From assembly GCA_013180625.2 (NCBI GenBank), contig SNVD02012908.1:1-64000 (forward strand): DNA of 64,000 bases. The letters run 5' to 3'. A model generated the notes under the pieces. That model did no database searches and was not told the origin of the DNA. It saw only the letters and a program-made list of their open reading frames with translations. Position numbers and translations under genes: made by a program. Source of the DNA: Boswellia sacra (Eukaryota; Streptophyta; Magnoliopsida; Sapindales; Burseraceae). Within the stretch, counting starts at the first letter, position 1, and each line of letters starts with the position of its first letter. Positions 1-10,382 of this stretch are shown here, piece by piece.

Positions 1-1198
1 AGGAAATACTTTTGTTTTCCCAAATCCTTGATGTCAAATTCAGTCTCAAGTTTATTCTTTAAGCTATTGATCTTAGAAAGGTTTTCACCGGTCATGATAA
101 TGTCATCTACATACACTATCAGAATGGCAATTTTGCCCCAGTGGAATGCTTGAAGAACATTGTATAATCAACTTGACTTTGTGAGAAGCCGTGTCTTCTT
201 ACAACATCTCTAAATCGTTCAAACCAGGCTCTTGGCGACTGCTTTAGACCATATAGAGATTTTCTTAATTTGCATACCTTGTCTCTTCCAAAACTTTCCT
301 CAAATCTGGGAGGCAAGTCCATGTAAACTTCCTTTTGAAGATCTCTATTTAATAACGCATTTTTGACATCCAATTGGTGGAGTGGCCATTCAAAATTAAC
401 TGCTAGAGAAAGAAGAATTTTGATGGAGTTGATCTTAGCAACCGGAGCAAAAGTCTCTTGGTAATCAATACCATGAGTTTGGGTAAATCCTTTTGCTACA
501 AGCCTAGTTTTATATCTCTCCACACTCCTGTCGGCCTTGCACTTCACTGTAAAGACCCATTTACACCCAACTGTCTTCTTGTCTTAAGAAAGATTGGTAA
601 TACTCCATGTGTTATTCTTCTTAAGAGCATTCATTTCTTCCATCACAGCTAATCTCCAATTCAGGTCTCCTAATGCTTCTTGAACAGTTCTTGGCACAGG
701 CAAGTTATAAATCCTAGCAATGGGATGTTTAGTGGATTCTCGAGTACCTTTTCTTATTGCAATTAGAAGATCAAGATTATAAGAAGACAAATTTGGCAAA
801 TCAATTGAGGATGAAGGGATAGAAGCATAAGGAAGATTACTCTGAGTTGTAGGACCTTCACTCGGAAAATTAGATTGATCATCAGCTGGAGGAACAAGTG
901 GAGTAGTAGCACGTTTGTGAAACCGCTTTCTGGTATAAACCTGAAGCTCATTCTCTGGATTATGATTAGTTTGAGAAACTTTTCCCACTATCTTTGATAA
1001 ATTAATATCTGACAAATTGTGATTTCGAGTGCCATCATTAGATTCAATTCTTTGAACTATTGGTTTCGAAAACTGTTTATCAGGGATATCTAAAGAGATG
1101 GGTAATGTTTCCCAAAAATTATCTTCTTTACCTATATTCTCTCCTTGAAGAGATTTTTCCTGAAAGAAATGCTGATCTTCAACAAAGTGTACATCCAT
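1..1198 (-). pseudogene. copia integrase-RT linker and reverse transcriptase N-terminal part
   Basis: ORF 1198-584 is the linker ending in the typical entry to RT (LGDLNWRLAVMEEMNALKKNNTW). ORF 547-119 gives RT with RYKTRLVAKGFTQTHGIDY and LLSLAVNFEWPLHQLDVKNA. The frame then shifts at about 130-140. The active-site YVDD is encoded at about 95-110 in another frame. There is a further interruption between 548 and 583. The remaining RT and RNase H lie outside the window. Confidence 0.88.
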
Positions 1199-1217
1199 AC
1201 TTTCAAAAATTTCTTCG

Positions 1218-2113
1218 TTACCAGATTAAAGCATTTGTATCCTTTTTTATTTGAAGCATAGCCAAGAAACACACATTTTTCAGTTCTTGGATCCAATTTT
1301 GACTATTAGGTATGTATACATAACAAACACAGCCAACCACTTTTAAAGGGACATTTGTCATTATTCGAAATGTAGGAAAACAATTCTTTAAAACGTGTAA
1401 TGGTGTTTCAAATTTCAAAACACGAGATGGCATTCTATTTATTAAATAATATGCAGTTAAAAGGGCATTACCCCGGAGATATTTAGGTACGTTCATAGAA
1501 AACATAATGGCTTTAGCTACCTCAATTAGGTGTCTGTTCTTTCTTTCAGCAATGCCATTTTGTTGCGGTGTATCTCGACAAATTGATTGATGAACATTCC
1601 CTTTTTCTATAAAAAATGTTCCTAAATATTGGTTAAAGTATTCAGTCCCATTATCTGTACTTAGAATGTCAATTTTGGTTAGAAATTGATTTTCAATCAT
1701 GAGGAAAAAATCTTTGAACCGTTGTTTAACATTTGATTTTTTTTCCAACAAATCCTTTTGTGATCATCAATAAAAGTCACAAATTATTTTATGCCAGAAA
1801 GTGTGCTAACCTTAGATGGTCCCCAAACATCACTATGAAACAAGTAAAATGGTCTTGAAGCAAAATAGGACTTTATTGGAAAAGAAAAACGATGGTCTTT
1901 AGCCAAATGACAAGACTCAAAGTGCAATTTTGAACAATCAATCCCTTTAAACAATTTGGGAAGCAAATGTTTAAGATATATAAAACTAGGATGTCTTAAT
2001 CTTCTGTGCCATAGCATTATTTCATCATAGATAGAGTTTGAACTAGTACTACTCAAAGCATAAGCCTTTTTATTACCAAAAATAGTTTCATCAAAGTGAT
2101 AAAGTTCATTCAT
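1218..2113 (-). pseudogene. copia GAG-pre-integrase and integrase core
   Basis: ORF 2113-1784 contains the GAG-pre-integrase zinc region (LWHRRLRHPSFIYLKHLLP, then C..C). It runs into the start of the integrase core, FHSDVWGPSKVSTLSGIK, which carries the first acidic residue. ORF 1751-1218 carries STDNGTEYFNQYL (second Asp) and TPQQNGIAERKNRHLIE (catalytic Glu). The two halves are separated by a frame break between 1752 and 1784, so the DDE triad is not in one reading frame. Family assignment is from these motifs alone. Confidence 0.88.
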
Positions 2114-2210
2114 CTCTCTAGTAGTTCCAATCGTCTTCCCCTAGTTTCGGTCCTGAAAAACACAAGTAGAAGGAAAGAAAAGTATAAAACAGTTAGCCTC
2201 CTTAGATAGT

Positions 2211-3237
2211 TTATACGGAAAGAAGATTGCAGTTCAATTTTGGGACATGCAGGACAGATTTTAGAGTAATATTTTCTGAAATTTTAATGTTTACTTTCCC
2301 TGTAATAGGGGAAAAACTACCATCGACTATTCTAATTTTTTCAATACCAGAACATGGGTAATAGGAGTGGAACAATTGGGAACAACTTGTCAAATGATTA
2401 GAAGCCCTTGAATCTATGATCCAAGGATCGGTTTTTCCTAGAGCAGAAAGTGTCATAGAATTATCACCTGATTGTGCCATAGAACTGACAGAAATATTCG
2501 GAGATGAATAGGATTTAAAAAGTTTAAGAAGATGATCTAATTGCTCTTTATTGAAAGGAGATGACTCAGCTTCATGTGCGGTTGGTGTATTCTTCTCATT
2601 AGGTTTGTGTCCTCTGCCAACAGAGGGTTTGCCATGTAGTTTGTAGCATGTATCTCGAGTGTGACGAGGTTGTCTACAATAATCACATCGGAGGTTACTC
2701 TTGTCTCCACTCTGCTGATGGTGAGATGTTTTGCAGCTAATTTGGGCCTTCGGAATGGCCAAGACAGAACCCTCTACAGGTCCGGTTGCACCTATAGCCT
2801 TTTTTCCAAGCATCACCTGTTTTCTGCTCTCCTCCCTTCGTACTTTTGCAAAAACCTCTCCAATTGGGGGATTTCGTCCAATAATCCGGCCTTGGACCTC
2901 ATCAAATTCAACATTCACCTGCAAGAAACCTGAAGACTTAACCAACATCTACTATCTTCATGTAATGATTGTAGTCCTCGAATGATTTCCACTCATAGTC
3001 GTTGAATAAGTCTAGATCCTGCCAAATCCTCTTAAGAGAATGAAAATACTTTGTCACAGAGTCCTCATCTTGGCGGATTTCTCCAAATCGAAGGGTCAAT
3101 TCGTATACTTGGGATTGGTTCTCCAAGTCGGAGTACATCTGCGAGACATTATCCCATAGTTCCTTTGTTGTAAAATAGTAGAGATAATTCGCCCTAATCT
3201 CCTCAGTCATGGAGTTGACCAACAATGTCATCACCAT
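2211..3237 (-). pseudogene. copia gag and start of protease
   Basis: Two overlapping - strand ORFs (3237-2938 and 2948-2211) cover gag and the start of the protease. The first holds a UBN2-type gag segment, including TEEIRANYLYYFTTKELWD. The second has a CX2CX4HX4C zinc knuckle (CDYC...H...C) at about residues 87-100, then the protease motif WIIDSRASNHLT. The family motif is DSGA; here the glycine after the active-site DS is Arg (AGG for GGG), which should disable the protease. The frame change near 2940 breaks gag. Not expressed as an intact polyprotein. Confidence 0.85.
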
Positions 3238-3526
3238 TGAGTTTTCAGCGTCCCAAGTGGTATAGGTTGGATCCTCTGTGTTGGGCTTCTTTATGTCACC
3301 TATGATGTAGCCAATCTTTTATCTCCCTCTAAGATACAAAAGAACAGACTGCGACCACCTAAGAAAATTTTCGCCATTGAGTCTGATTGTCGTGATCTAA
3401 ATAGGGTGGTTTTCGGGTATGTTTCGGGTGGATTGAGGCACGAATTGATAAGCTTGACTTTTAGAGGTGACTTTGGACATCTTTGGAGGCAGAAAAACAA
3501 AATAAGAAACCCCTAGGTCTTTCTCT

Positions 3527-3538
3527 GCTCTGATACCA
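3527..3538 (-). other. Primer-binding site (initiator Met tRNA type)
   Basis: On the - strand the 12 bases read TGGTATCAGAGC. This is the complement of the 3' end of plant initiator tRNA-Met, the usual primer of copia elements, and it abuts the LTR as expected. Confidence 0.85.
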
Positions 3539-3843
3539 TAGAGAAACGTGCAGAGAATAGGAAAGTTTTTATTATTTTTTCTGTTATGTTACAATAGTAT
3601 ATATAGGCTTTCTCTGATACACAGAACAGGAAACAAATCTTCCTAATTTATAGGAAGAATAAATTGGCTCCTATGATCTCTCTAACAGCTCACCAAATTC
3701 TTATTTTTCTAAAATAAAATATTCTACATAATTACACACAATCTAGAAAATATTCTACGTAATCTAGAAATATAGGAAAATATTCTATATAATTACACAT
3801 AATCTGAAAAATATTTTACACAATCTAGAAAGATATTTTAACA
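3539..3843 (-). repeat. 5' LTR of the copia element
   Basis: On the - strand the LTR runs from a TGTTAAAATATC start at 3843 to the edge of the primer-binding site. It contains a TATATATA promoter-like box near 3598-3605. Repeated motifs of the type AATCTAGAAAATATTCTA fill its upstream half. The partner LTR is outside the window, so the outer border is inferred from the TG start alone. A shorter alternative would end at 3687, where another TGTTAGAGAGA occurs. Confidence 0.6.
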
Positions 3844-4150
3844 CAGTACATGAACAAACTAGTCATTTTACAATTTTTAACTGAAATTGTTTGGTTAGTA
3901 TGTTATATCCTTTGTTTTGAACTTTTTCTAATCTCTTAAAAATATTTACAGTCATGGCCGTCAGGTTAAGGACACCAACAATGTAACATATATGTGATAG
4001 CAGCAGTGCTTTGCATTTTTGTTACCATTGTGTATTTTCCTGATTGGAATTCAATGAAGCCAGAAATGTATATGTGATACCGGATCTTCGAGATGTGGCT
4101 CTGATAGCAATCTGATACTGGATCTTTGAGATATGGCTCTGATACCAAAC
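3844..4150. other. Short gap between copia and gypsy elements, with primer-site-like tandem repeats
   Basis: Apart from two ~38 bp tandem units (4075-4150) that resemble the primer-binding-site flank of the neighbouring gypsy element, I see no gene here. A short ATG-containing stretch at 3955 follows an AG, but I cannot match it to a glycanase exon. Confidence 0.5.
4075..4150. repeat. Two tandem ~38 bp units carrying a tRNA-Met primer-site sequence
   Basis: Each unit has the form TGATACYGGATCTTYGAGA followed by TRTGGCTCTGATARCAA. The second unit contains an intact complement of the Met-tRNA primer site next to the left LTR. The same unit occurs once beside the right LTR (7639-7675), where a primer site belongs. 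Its presence outside the left LTR means homology extends beyond the expected element border. Confidence 0.7.
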
Positions 4151-4938
4151 TGATACCGGGCTGCTGGATTGTAATAGATCAGGATAGGATCTTCAAGTTG
4201 ATTATCAACTCAACCAATGGCTGGAAGAAATAAAGTGGAACCTAACAAACACTCTTTGAAAGGGATAACAAGCTCACCACCAAAGTAAACACCAATGGGA
4301 TACAGATAATTCACCACCCAAGGATGTAAACCAAGGATACAGGGCTTAAACTAACTCACCACTTTATGGAATCCACCAAGAAATATAGAGTTAAGAAGAA
4401 ATCAATATAAACACTGAAATTTCACTCAAATTCGAATTCAAAACTTCACTCCCTCGAATACACACTTTAGAACTTAAATAACTTGGAACAACCCTCTAAG
4501 CATAGGTAAAAGAAAATAATTAAATAATTTCAACAATTACAGCTCAACTACTACATTGACAACTCATTTTAACTAAGATTCATAAGTAAACTCATTAAGT
4601 AATAAAGGCACAACCAACTAAGCTAGAAATTTAAATTCCAACCAACTAAGCTAGAAAATTCAAATTCTAATGTGGACTTTAATGCAGCATTCATTATGAA
4701 CCAGTTGTGAAGAGATAGTTATAAATTCCTGCAGACAACTCCAAATGACACATTGACAAATGTGTTAGAAAGCTGACTTCAAGATCTTTTACAGCCATAA
4801 ATCTTGACATTTAATTCTCTGCACAGCAATATCAGTTCTTTTACGAAATTACCCTTCATTCTGGTTCATGTACACTCTTGACCATTGTAATAATTTGCAC
4901 TCCTTGATGATCTATCATGAATCCCATGGATTGTAACA
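4151..4938 (-). repeat. 3' LTR of the gypsy element (left copy)
   Basis: Runs from TGATACCGGG to TTGTAACA in + orientation and is collinear with 7676-8462, with scattered substitutions and a few small indels. The high identity implies the insertion is fairly recent relative to the decay of its coding region. Confidence 0.9.
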
Positions 4939-4965
4939 CTCCTGTGTAAAGCTCCCCTGGTTGAG
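4939..4965 (-). other. Polypurine-tract region of the gypsy element
   Basis: On the - strand CTCAACCAGGGGAGC lies about ten bases upstream of the 3' LTR. This purine-rich AACCAGGGGAG string beside the 3' LTR is common in plant gypsy elements and is the likely plus-strand primer. Confidence 0.55.
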
Positions 4966-4984
4966 AAAGACTCGACCTCGAGTC

Positions 4985-7560
4985 TTAGTTGTTTTCACCA
5001 AGATAAGGACTAAGGTCAGAGATATTGAATGTGTTGGAAACACCGTAATGCTCAGGTAGCTCAACTTTGTAAGCATTCTCTCCAATGCGTTGTAAAACTT
5101 TGAATAGTCCATCAGCTTTAGGCTTCAACTTGGCATATTTGTCTGGAGGAAACCTTTCCTTTCTAAGGTGTATCCACACTAGATCTCCTTCTTTGAACTC
5201 AGAATACTTTCGATGTTTGTTTGTTGTAGCTTTATACTTCTCATTTTGCTTCAAAATCTTCTCTCGGACTTGTTCATGCAGCTTGATGTTTTTAGCCCTC
5301 TCCTCTGCATCACTGCTAAATTGAGTTTTGGAAGGAATAGGAGCTAAATCCAAAGGACTTATTGGATTCTTGCCATAAACAACCTCAAAAGAACTATGAC
5401 CAGTGGTTTGACTTGATGATCTGTTGTAAGCAAACTCAACTTGGGGTAAAACAAGATCTCATTGTCGTAAATTCTTACCAACATAACTCCTCAGAAGATT
5501 TCCCAAGCTTCTGTTGATAACTTCAGTTTGTCCATCTGTTTGAGGATGATGAGATGAACTAAAGGTAAGTGTAGTCTTCAGCTTTTTTCAAAGTGTACGC
5601 CAAAAATGAGATACGAACTTTGGATCACGATCTGAGATTATGGTCTTAGGAATGCCATGCAATTTCACAATCACCTTGAAGTACAAATCGGCCACATGAG
5701 TCGCATCATTTGTCTTGTTACAGGGGACAAAGTGAGCCATTTTAGAAAATCGGTCAAGCACCACCATGATTGAATCTTTGTTTCGCTGTGTTCTAGGCAA
5801 TCCCACCACAAAATCCAAGCTAACATCTTCCCATGGATCATTAGGAATAGGTAATGTAGTGTACAAACCAGTGTTCTGCCCATGACTTTTTGCCACATGA
5901 CAAATTGTACACCTCTTCACGTGCTTCATCACATCCCTTTCCATCTTCGGCAAATAGAAGTTTTCCTTCACAATAGCAATAGTTTTTTCTCTCCCAAAAT
6001 GATCGCTAATGCCACTGCCATGTACTTCATTAATGATTAATTCTCTTAAGGAACATTGAGGAATACACAATTGGTTTGCCTTGTTTAGATAACCATCCTG
6101 CAAAACAAATTGGTTAGATGAAAACTCATTACAGTTACTCCATATTTTGTCGGAATCTAGATCATCCTTGTAAAGCTCTTTTAAAATCTCAAACCCAACA
6201 ACATTCACTTGCATAGAGGTCAGCAAATAATGTCTTCGGCTTAAGGCATCAACCACCATATTTTGAACTCCAGATTTATGCTTGATGGTAAAGTTGAAAG
6301 CTTGAAGAAACTCTACCTATCTAACATGTCGAACATTAAGCTTCTGTTGGCTGTTGATGAACTTCAAAGCTTCATGGTCAAAATATAGAACGAATGGTTT
6401 TGGCAAGAGATACTGACTCCAATGCTTCAAAGCTCGACAAATAGCATACAACTCTTTGTCATAAGTTGTACTTTTTGCGAGATGCATTCAATTTTTCATT
6501 AAAGAAAGCAATTGGTCTGCCTTCTTGGCTAATAATAGCACCTGGAACAAGATTAATACAATGATGTATGTCTCTCATTGGAGGAAGGCCTGGTGGTATC
6601 TCATTTGGTATAACATCATGATATTCTTCAAGAAGATATTTCATCTCCGGAGGTGGTTCATTACTGACTTCATTTTCTTCTAACAACAAGAACACATAAA
6701 TTTCACTTCCCTTCTTCAACTCTTTTCTACATTATGTTTGGGTAAGCAAAGCATTTCCCTCCCCTTTAGTAGGTTTAGGAACACATTCTAACTTCGAAGG
6801 ACCTAAAATAACTTTGACCCCATCTTCAAAGAATGTATAAGTATTCCTATAACCATCATGCATTACTCTCCTATCATACTGCCAGGGTTTACCAAGAAGT
6901 AAATGACAAGCATCCATAGAAACAACATCACACCATATTTCATCTTTATACTTTTTCCCAATAGAAAATGAAACAAGGCAGTAATTGTTTACCTTGATCT
7001 CGTTATCTTTCCGAAGCCATGAAATCTTGTAAGGTTGAGGATGCTTCTCTGTTTGAAGACCAAGTTTATCAATCATCTCCGTAGACACCACATTTTCAAA
7101 GCTGCCACCATTAATAATAACGTTGCACACCTTGCCATGAGAAGTACATCTGATATGGAAGGTATTTTTGCGAAGCCAATCATCTTCTCGTTCTTGGGCA
7201 ATATTCAAACTCCTTTGAATAAGAAAGAGAGAATCACCTCGATTTGCATAAGTGACTTCCTCTTCATCAACAAATTCTGGATTATCGAAATTGATCAAGG
7301 CATCTGACTCGATCTCTTCATCAATTTCGTAAAAGTCATCAAATATTGGTGGTTTTCCATGATCCTCAAAGAAGTCATGGTCTACTTCATCATTCTCCAC
7401 CTATTCATCTTTATTAACAGCATCATTATCATCATAGTTGTCCAAAGGACTTTGATCTTCTACTTCTCCATGCATTCCACCTACGAATTCTTTATTTTCC
7501 AGAATTACTAAATGTTGCTGGAGTTGTTGGAGCTGCCGCATAAGATCTTCAATGATCAAA
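4985..7560 (-). pseudogene. Defective gypsy polyprotein: gag remnant, protease, RNase H, integrase
   Basis: In - strand order: a coiled-coil gag remnant at 7560-7400, then a protease segment in ORF 7400-6732 with VIINGGSFENVVS. ORF 6719-6459 joins the start of the RT region (NEIPPGLPPMRD...LVPGA) directly to RNase H ([19 protein letters not shown]). RNase H continues to 6259. ORF 6259-5588 has the H2C2 zinc region (HVKRCTICHVAK) and integrase (SLDFVVGLP, SDRDPKFVSHFW). ORF 5353-4985 is the integrase C-terminus. The palm of RT with YFDD is gone. The protease aspartate is Asn (AAT). Trp codons have become stops at about 5590 and 5455. Confidence 0.9.
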
Positions 7561-7659
7561 CGTTGCTGGACTTGCTAGAGTAGAAGTAGCCTTGTGAGTA
7601 CGACCAGCCATTGAACCAAAAGCTCTGATACCAAATCTGATACCGGATTTTCGAGATAT

Positions 7660-7672
7660 GGCTCTGATACCA
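7660..7672 (-). other. Primer-binding site of the gypsy element
   Basis: The - strand reads TGGTATCAGAGCC, complementary to the 3' end of initiator tRNA-Met, three bases inside the 5' LTR. Confidence 0.85.
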
Positions 7673-7675
7673 AAC

Positions 7676-8462
7676 TGATACTGGGCTGTTGGATTGTAAT
7701 TGATCAGGATAGGATCTTCAAGTTGATTATCAACTCAACCAATGGCTGGAAGAAATAAAGTGGAACCTAACAAACACTCTTTGAAAGGGATAACAAGCTC
7801 ACCACCAAAGTAAACACCAATGGGATACAGATAATTCACCACCCAAGGATGTAAATCAAGGATACAGGGCTTAAACTAACTCACCACTCTATAGAATCCA
7901 CCAAGAGATACAGAGTTAAGAAGAAATCAGTATAAACACTGAAATTTTATTCAAATTCGAATTCAAAACTTCACTCCCTTGAATACACACTTTAGAACTT
8001 AAATAACTTGTAACGACCCTTCAAGCATAGGTAAAAGACAATAATTAAATGATTTCAACAATTACAGTTCAACTACCACATTGACAACTCATTTTAACTA
8101 AGATTCATAAGTAAACTCATTAGGTAATAAAGGCACAACCAACTAAGCTAGAAATTCAAATTCCAATCAACTAAGCTAGAAAATTCAAATTCTAATGTGG
8201 ACTTTAATGCAGCATTCATTATGAACCAGTTGTGAAGAGATAGTCATAAATTCCTGCACACAACTCCAAATGACACATTGACAAATATTTAGAAAGCTGA
8301 CTTCAAGATCTTTTACAGCAATAAATCTTGACATTTAATTCTCTGCACAGCAATATCAGTTCTTTTACGAAATTACCCCTCATTCTGGTTCATGTGCACT
8401 CTTGACCATTATAATAAATTGCACCCCTTGATGATCTATCATGAATCCCATGGATTGTAACA
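7676..8462 (-). repeat. 5' LTR of the gypsy element (right copy)
   Basis: Runs from TGATACTGGG to TTGTAACA in + orientation. It lies next to the primer-binding site at 7660-7672, which makes it the 5' LTR on the - strand. Confidence 0.9.
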
Positions 8463-8922
8463 CTCATGTGTCAATATGGACGGTATTTTAGCTTTTGCTA
8501 CCTCAGAGCTTGGATTTGCTAGTTGAAACTCATCTTTGGTGAACCCAAGGGATCTTATTGTTGTATAGAAGCTGCAAGAATATTTTGGCATCTTTGCATT
8601 TCCTTGATCTACAGTACCATATTCCTTGGTTTCTCTGTTTCTAGGTTTTTATTATGTTTTCTTCAACGACTTACATTGTTTCCCCCCTCGAATATTAAGA
8701 GTTGAGCTAATCCTAAATTCCAAATTTAGGTTTTATTATGTCGTTAATGGTATGTTATGTGTTGATGGCATTTTGGCTTTTGTTTGTATTGGATATGTTT
8801 TTTTGTTGCTATGCAGGGTCAGCTGAGTTTGGTCTGTTATTCTCAGCTTAATAGGCTTCATCTTCTCTTTTTCCATCTGTTGCTGACGGGATGAATCTTG
8901 CCTATGTATTCTAATATTCTAG
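8463..8922. other. Presumed PNG1 intron sequence
   Basis: This stretch lies between the gypsy LTR and the first recognisable glycanase exon. It has short ORFs (8523-8705, 8626-8826) but nothing matching the expected preceding glycanase exon. I take it as intron. Confidence 0.5.
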
Positions 8923-10349
8923 GTGGGTTAATGCACCTCCATGTGATGGTTGTGGTAATGAAACTACAATGCAGGGCATGGATAATGCACTTCCTTCTGA
9001 GATTCGATATGGAGCAAATCGAGTTGAACTTTTTCGGTTAGTCGAGAGAATGTTTTACTCTTAATTGTCGTTTGGCTTGGTTTAGTACCCATACATTTCC
9101 TCTTTTGTGATATCTTGATTCTTCATTTTACATTGGTTTATAAAAGATATATGTCTTGATCCAATATTTGGCATAGTTTTCATTACATTTTTAATTTTTG
9201 CCATGACATTTATTCTTGTGAATAATCTAAAGAGAGATTATTACATTAGATATTTTATTTTTTCAGCAGGCAGAAGTATGTTAGAATTACTGTTGAAATA
9301 GTAAGTGTTACTTCTTTTTCACACGTGGAGTGCTGTTTAGAGCTTTTCTAGTGGCAGGATGTTTTTCCTTAATTTCTTTGATCAAAAGGAAGATTTCAAT
9401 TCCAAAAATTGTCACTGCATTTATTGCCAGGTGTTTTTGTTTTGATGAGATTTGTGACTTACATTATTGCAGTGAGGTTTTTCATGTTACTATTCTCGTG
9501 TGAAGGCCAACTTATGTTAGATATCAATATCCTTTTGTCATATTCATATTCCTTTGTTCTCTCTCAATTCCTAATTTAGTCCTGATTCTTACAAAACGAG
9601 GTCTTAGCTAAATGCAGCTTGAGCAAAGCATTACATTGGTTTTTAATTTGTTTCTTTCATTACTTTTTATCTTGCCTGAGCAAATATTTTGCTTTAAAAG
9701 AATTTTTCTGCTAAGGCTAAAATTATTTACCAATCTTTAATATTTGTTTCAGCATTTTCTTATTGCATGCTAACATGTTCATTTTCCCTGCATTGCACTT
9801 ACCATTATTTTTTAAACTCCAGTTGCCAGTTTTGCTTAAGAACTACTCGTTTTCCACGCTACAATGACCCTTTGAAGGTATTCAAATTTCCTTGACCTAA
9901 TTGCAAAGTCTATATTTCATGAAGTACTTTATCTTCTTGTTCTATTTCATGTATGCAGCTTGTAGAAACAAGAAAGGGGCGTTGTGGGGAGTGGGCCAAT
10001 TGCTTTACGCTTTATTGTCGAGCTTTTGGCTATGATTCTCGTCTGGTTAGTCATTCTCCAAGTAGCTAATTTAATTTGGAAATTTACCCTTTTAACTTTT
10101 GTTGCTTCACAAAATTAATTGCTCTTTCGCTAAGAGAATTAGTGGTCAAAGTGGTATAGAATGGCTAGTTTTTTGAATAGTTGGAAATTTTCTACTGGTA
10201 GGAAGTATTAGCCTACTGTATACATCTTTGAGTAACAAATGAACTAGTAGAATCCATATGCTTAGGACCTGTTTCATTAATGCACATCACATAGATATGG
10301 ACATGTTGTTGACATACAACTCCCTGAAGAATTTGTACTTTGCTTTAAG

Positions 10350-10382
<33 letters not shown>

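Larger units (their letters stand above)
1..3843 (-). mobile_element. Ty1/copia LTR retrotransposon, 5' part, truncated by the window start
   Basis: Reading the - strand from 3843 down to 1, the order is LTR, primer-binding site, gag with a zinc knuckle, protease, integrase, reverse transcriptase. Integrase before RT is the Ty1/copia order. The element leaves the window inside RT, so its 3' LTR and RNase H are not visible. Coding is broken into several frames by stops and indels, so this copy looks dead. It lies antisense to the PNG1-like gene downstream and may sit in one of that gene's 5' introns (inference). Confidence 0.9.
4151..8462 (-). mobile_element. Ty3/gypsy LTR retrotransposon with internal deletions
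   Basis: Two nearly identical direct repeats (4151-4938 and 7676-8462) bracket a 2.7 kb interior. The interior encodes, on the - strand, a gag coiled-coil remnant, protease, RNase H and integrase. Protease-RNaseH-integrase order is Ty3/gypsy. The interior is about half the usual length because the gag core and nearly all of RT are missing. The bases beside the two LTRs (CAAAC before 4151, CTCAT after 8462) do not match, so no target duplication is seen. It is antisense to the PNG1-like gene. Confidence 0.92.

Noticed and set aside
3955..3985. First exon of the PNGase gene (ATGGCCGTCAGG after an AG)
   Set aside because: The encoded residues do not match the known glycanase N-terminus and the frame closes quickly.
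7660..7672. tRNA-Met-like sequence
   Set aside because: Only the 3' complement of the tRNA is present, as expected for a retrotransposon primer site; there is no tRNA gene.
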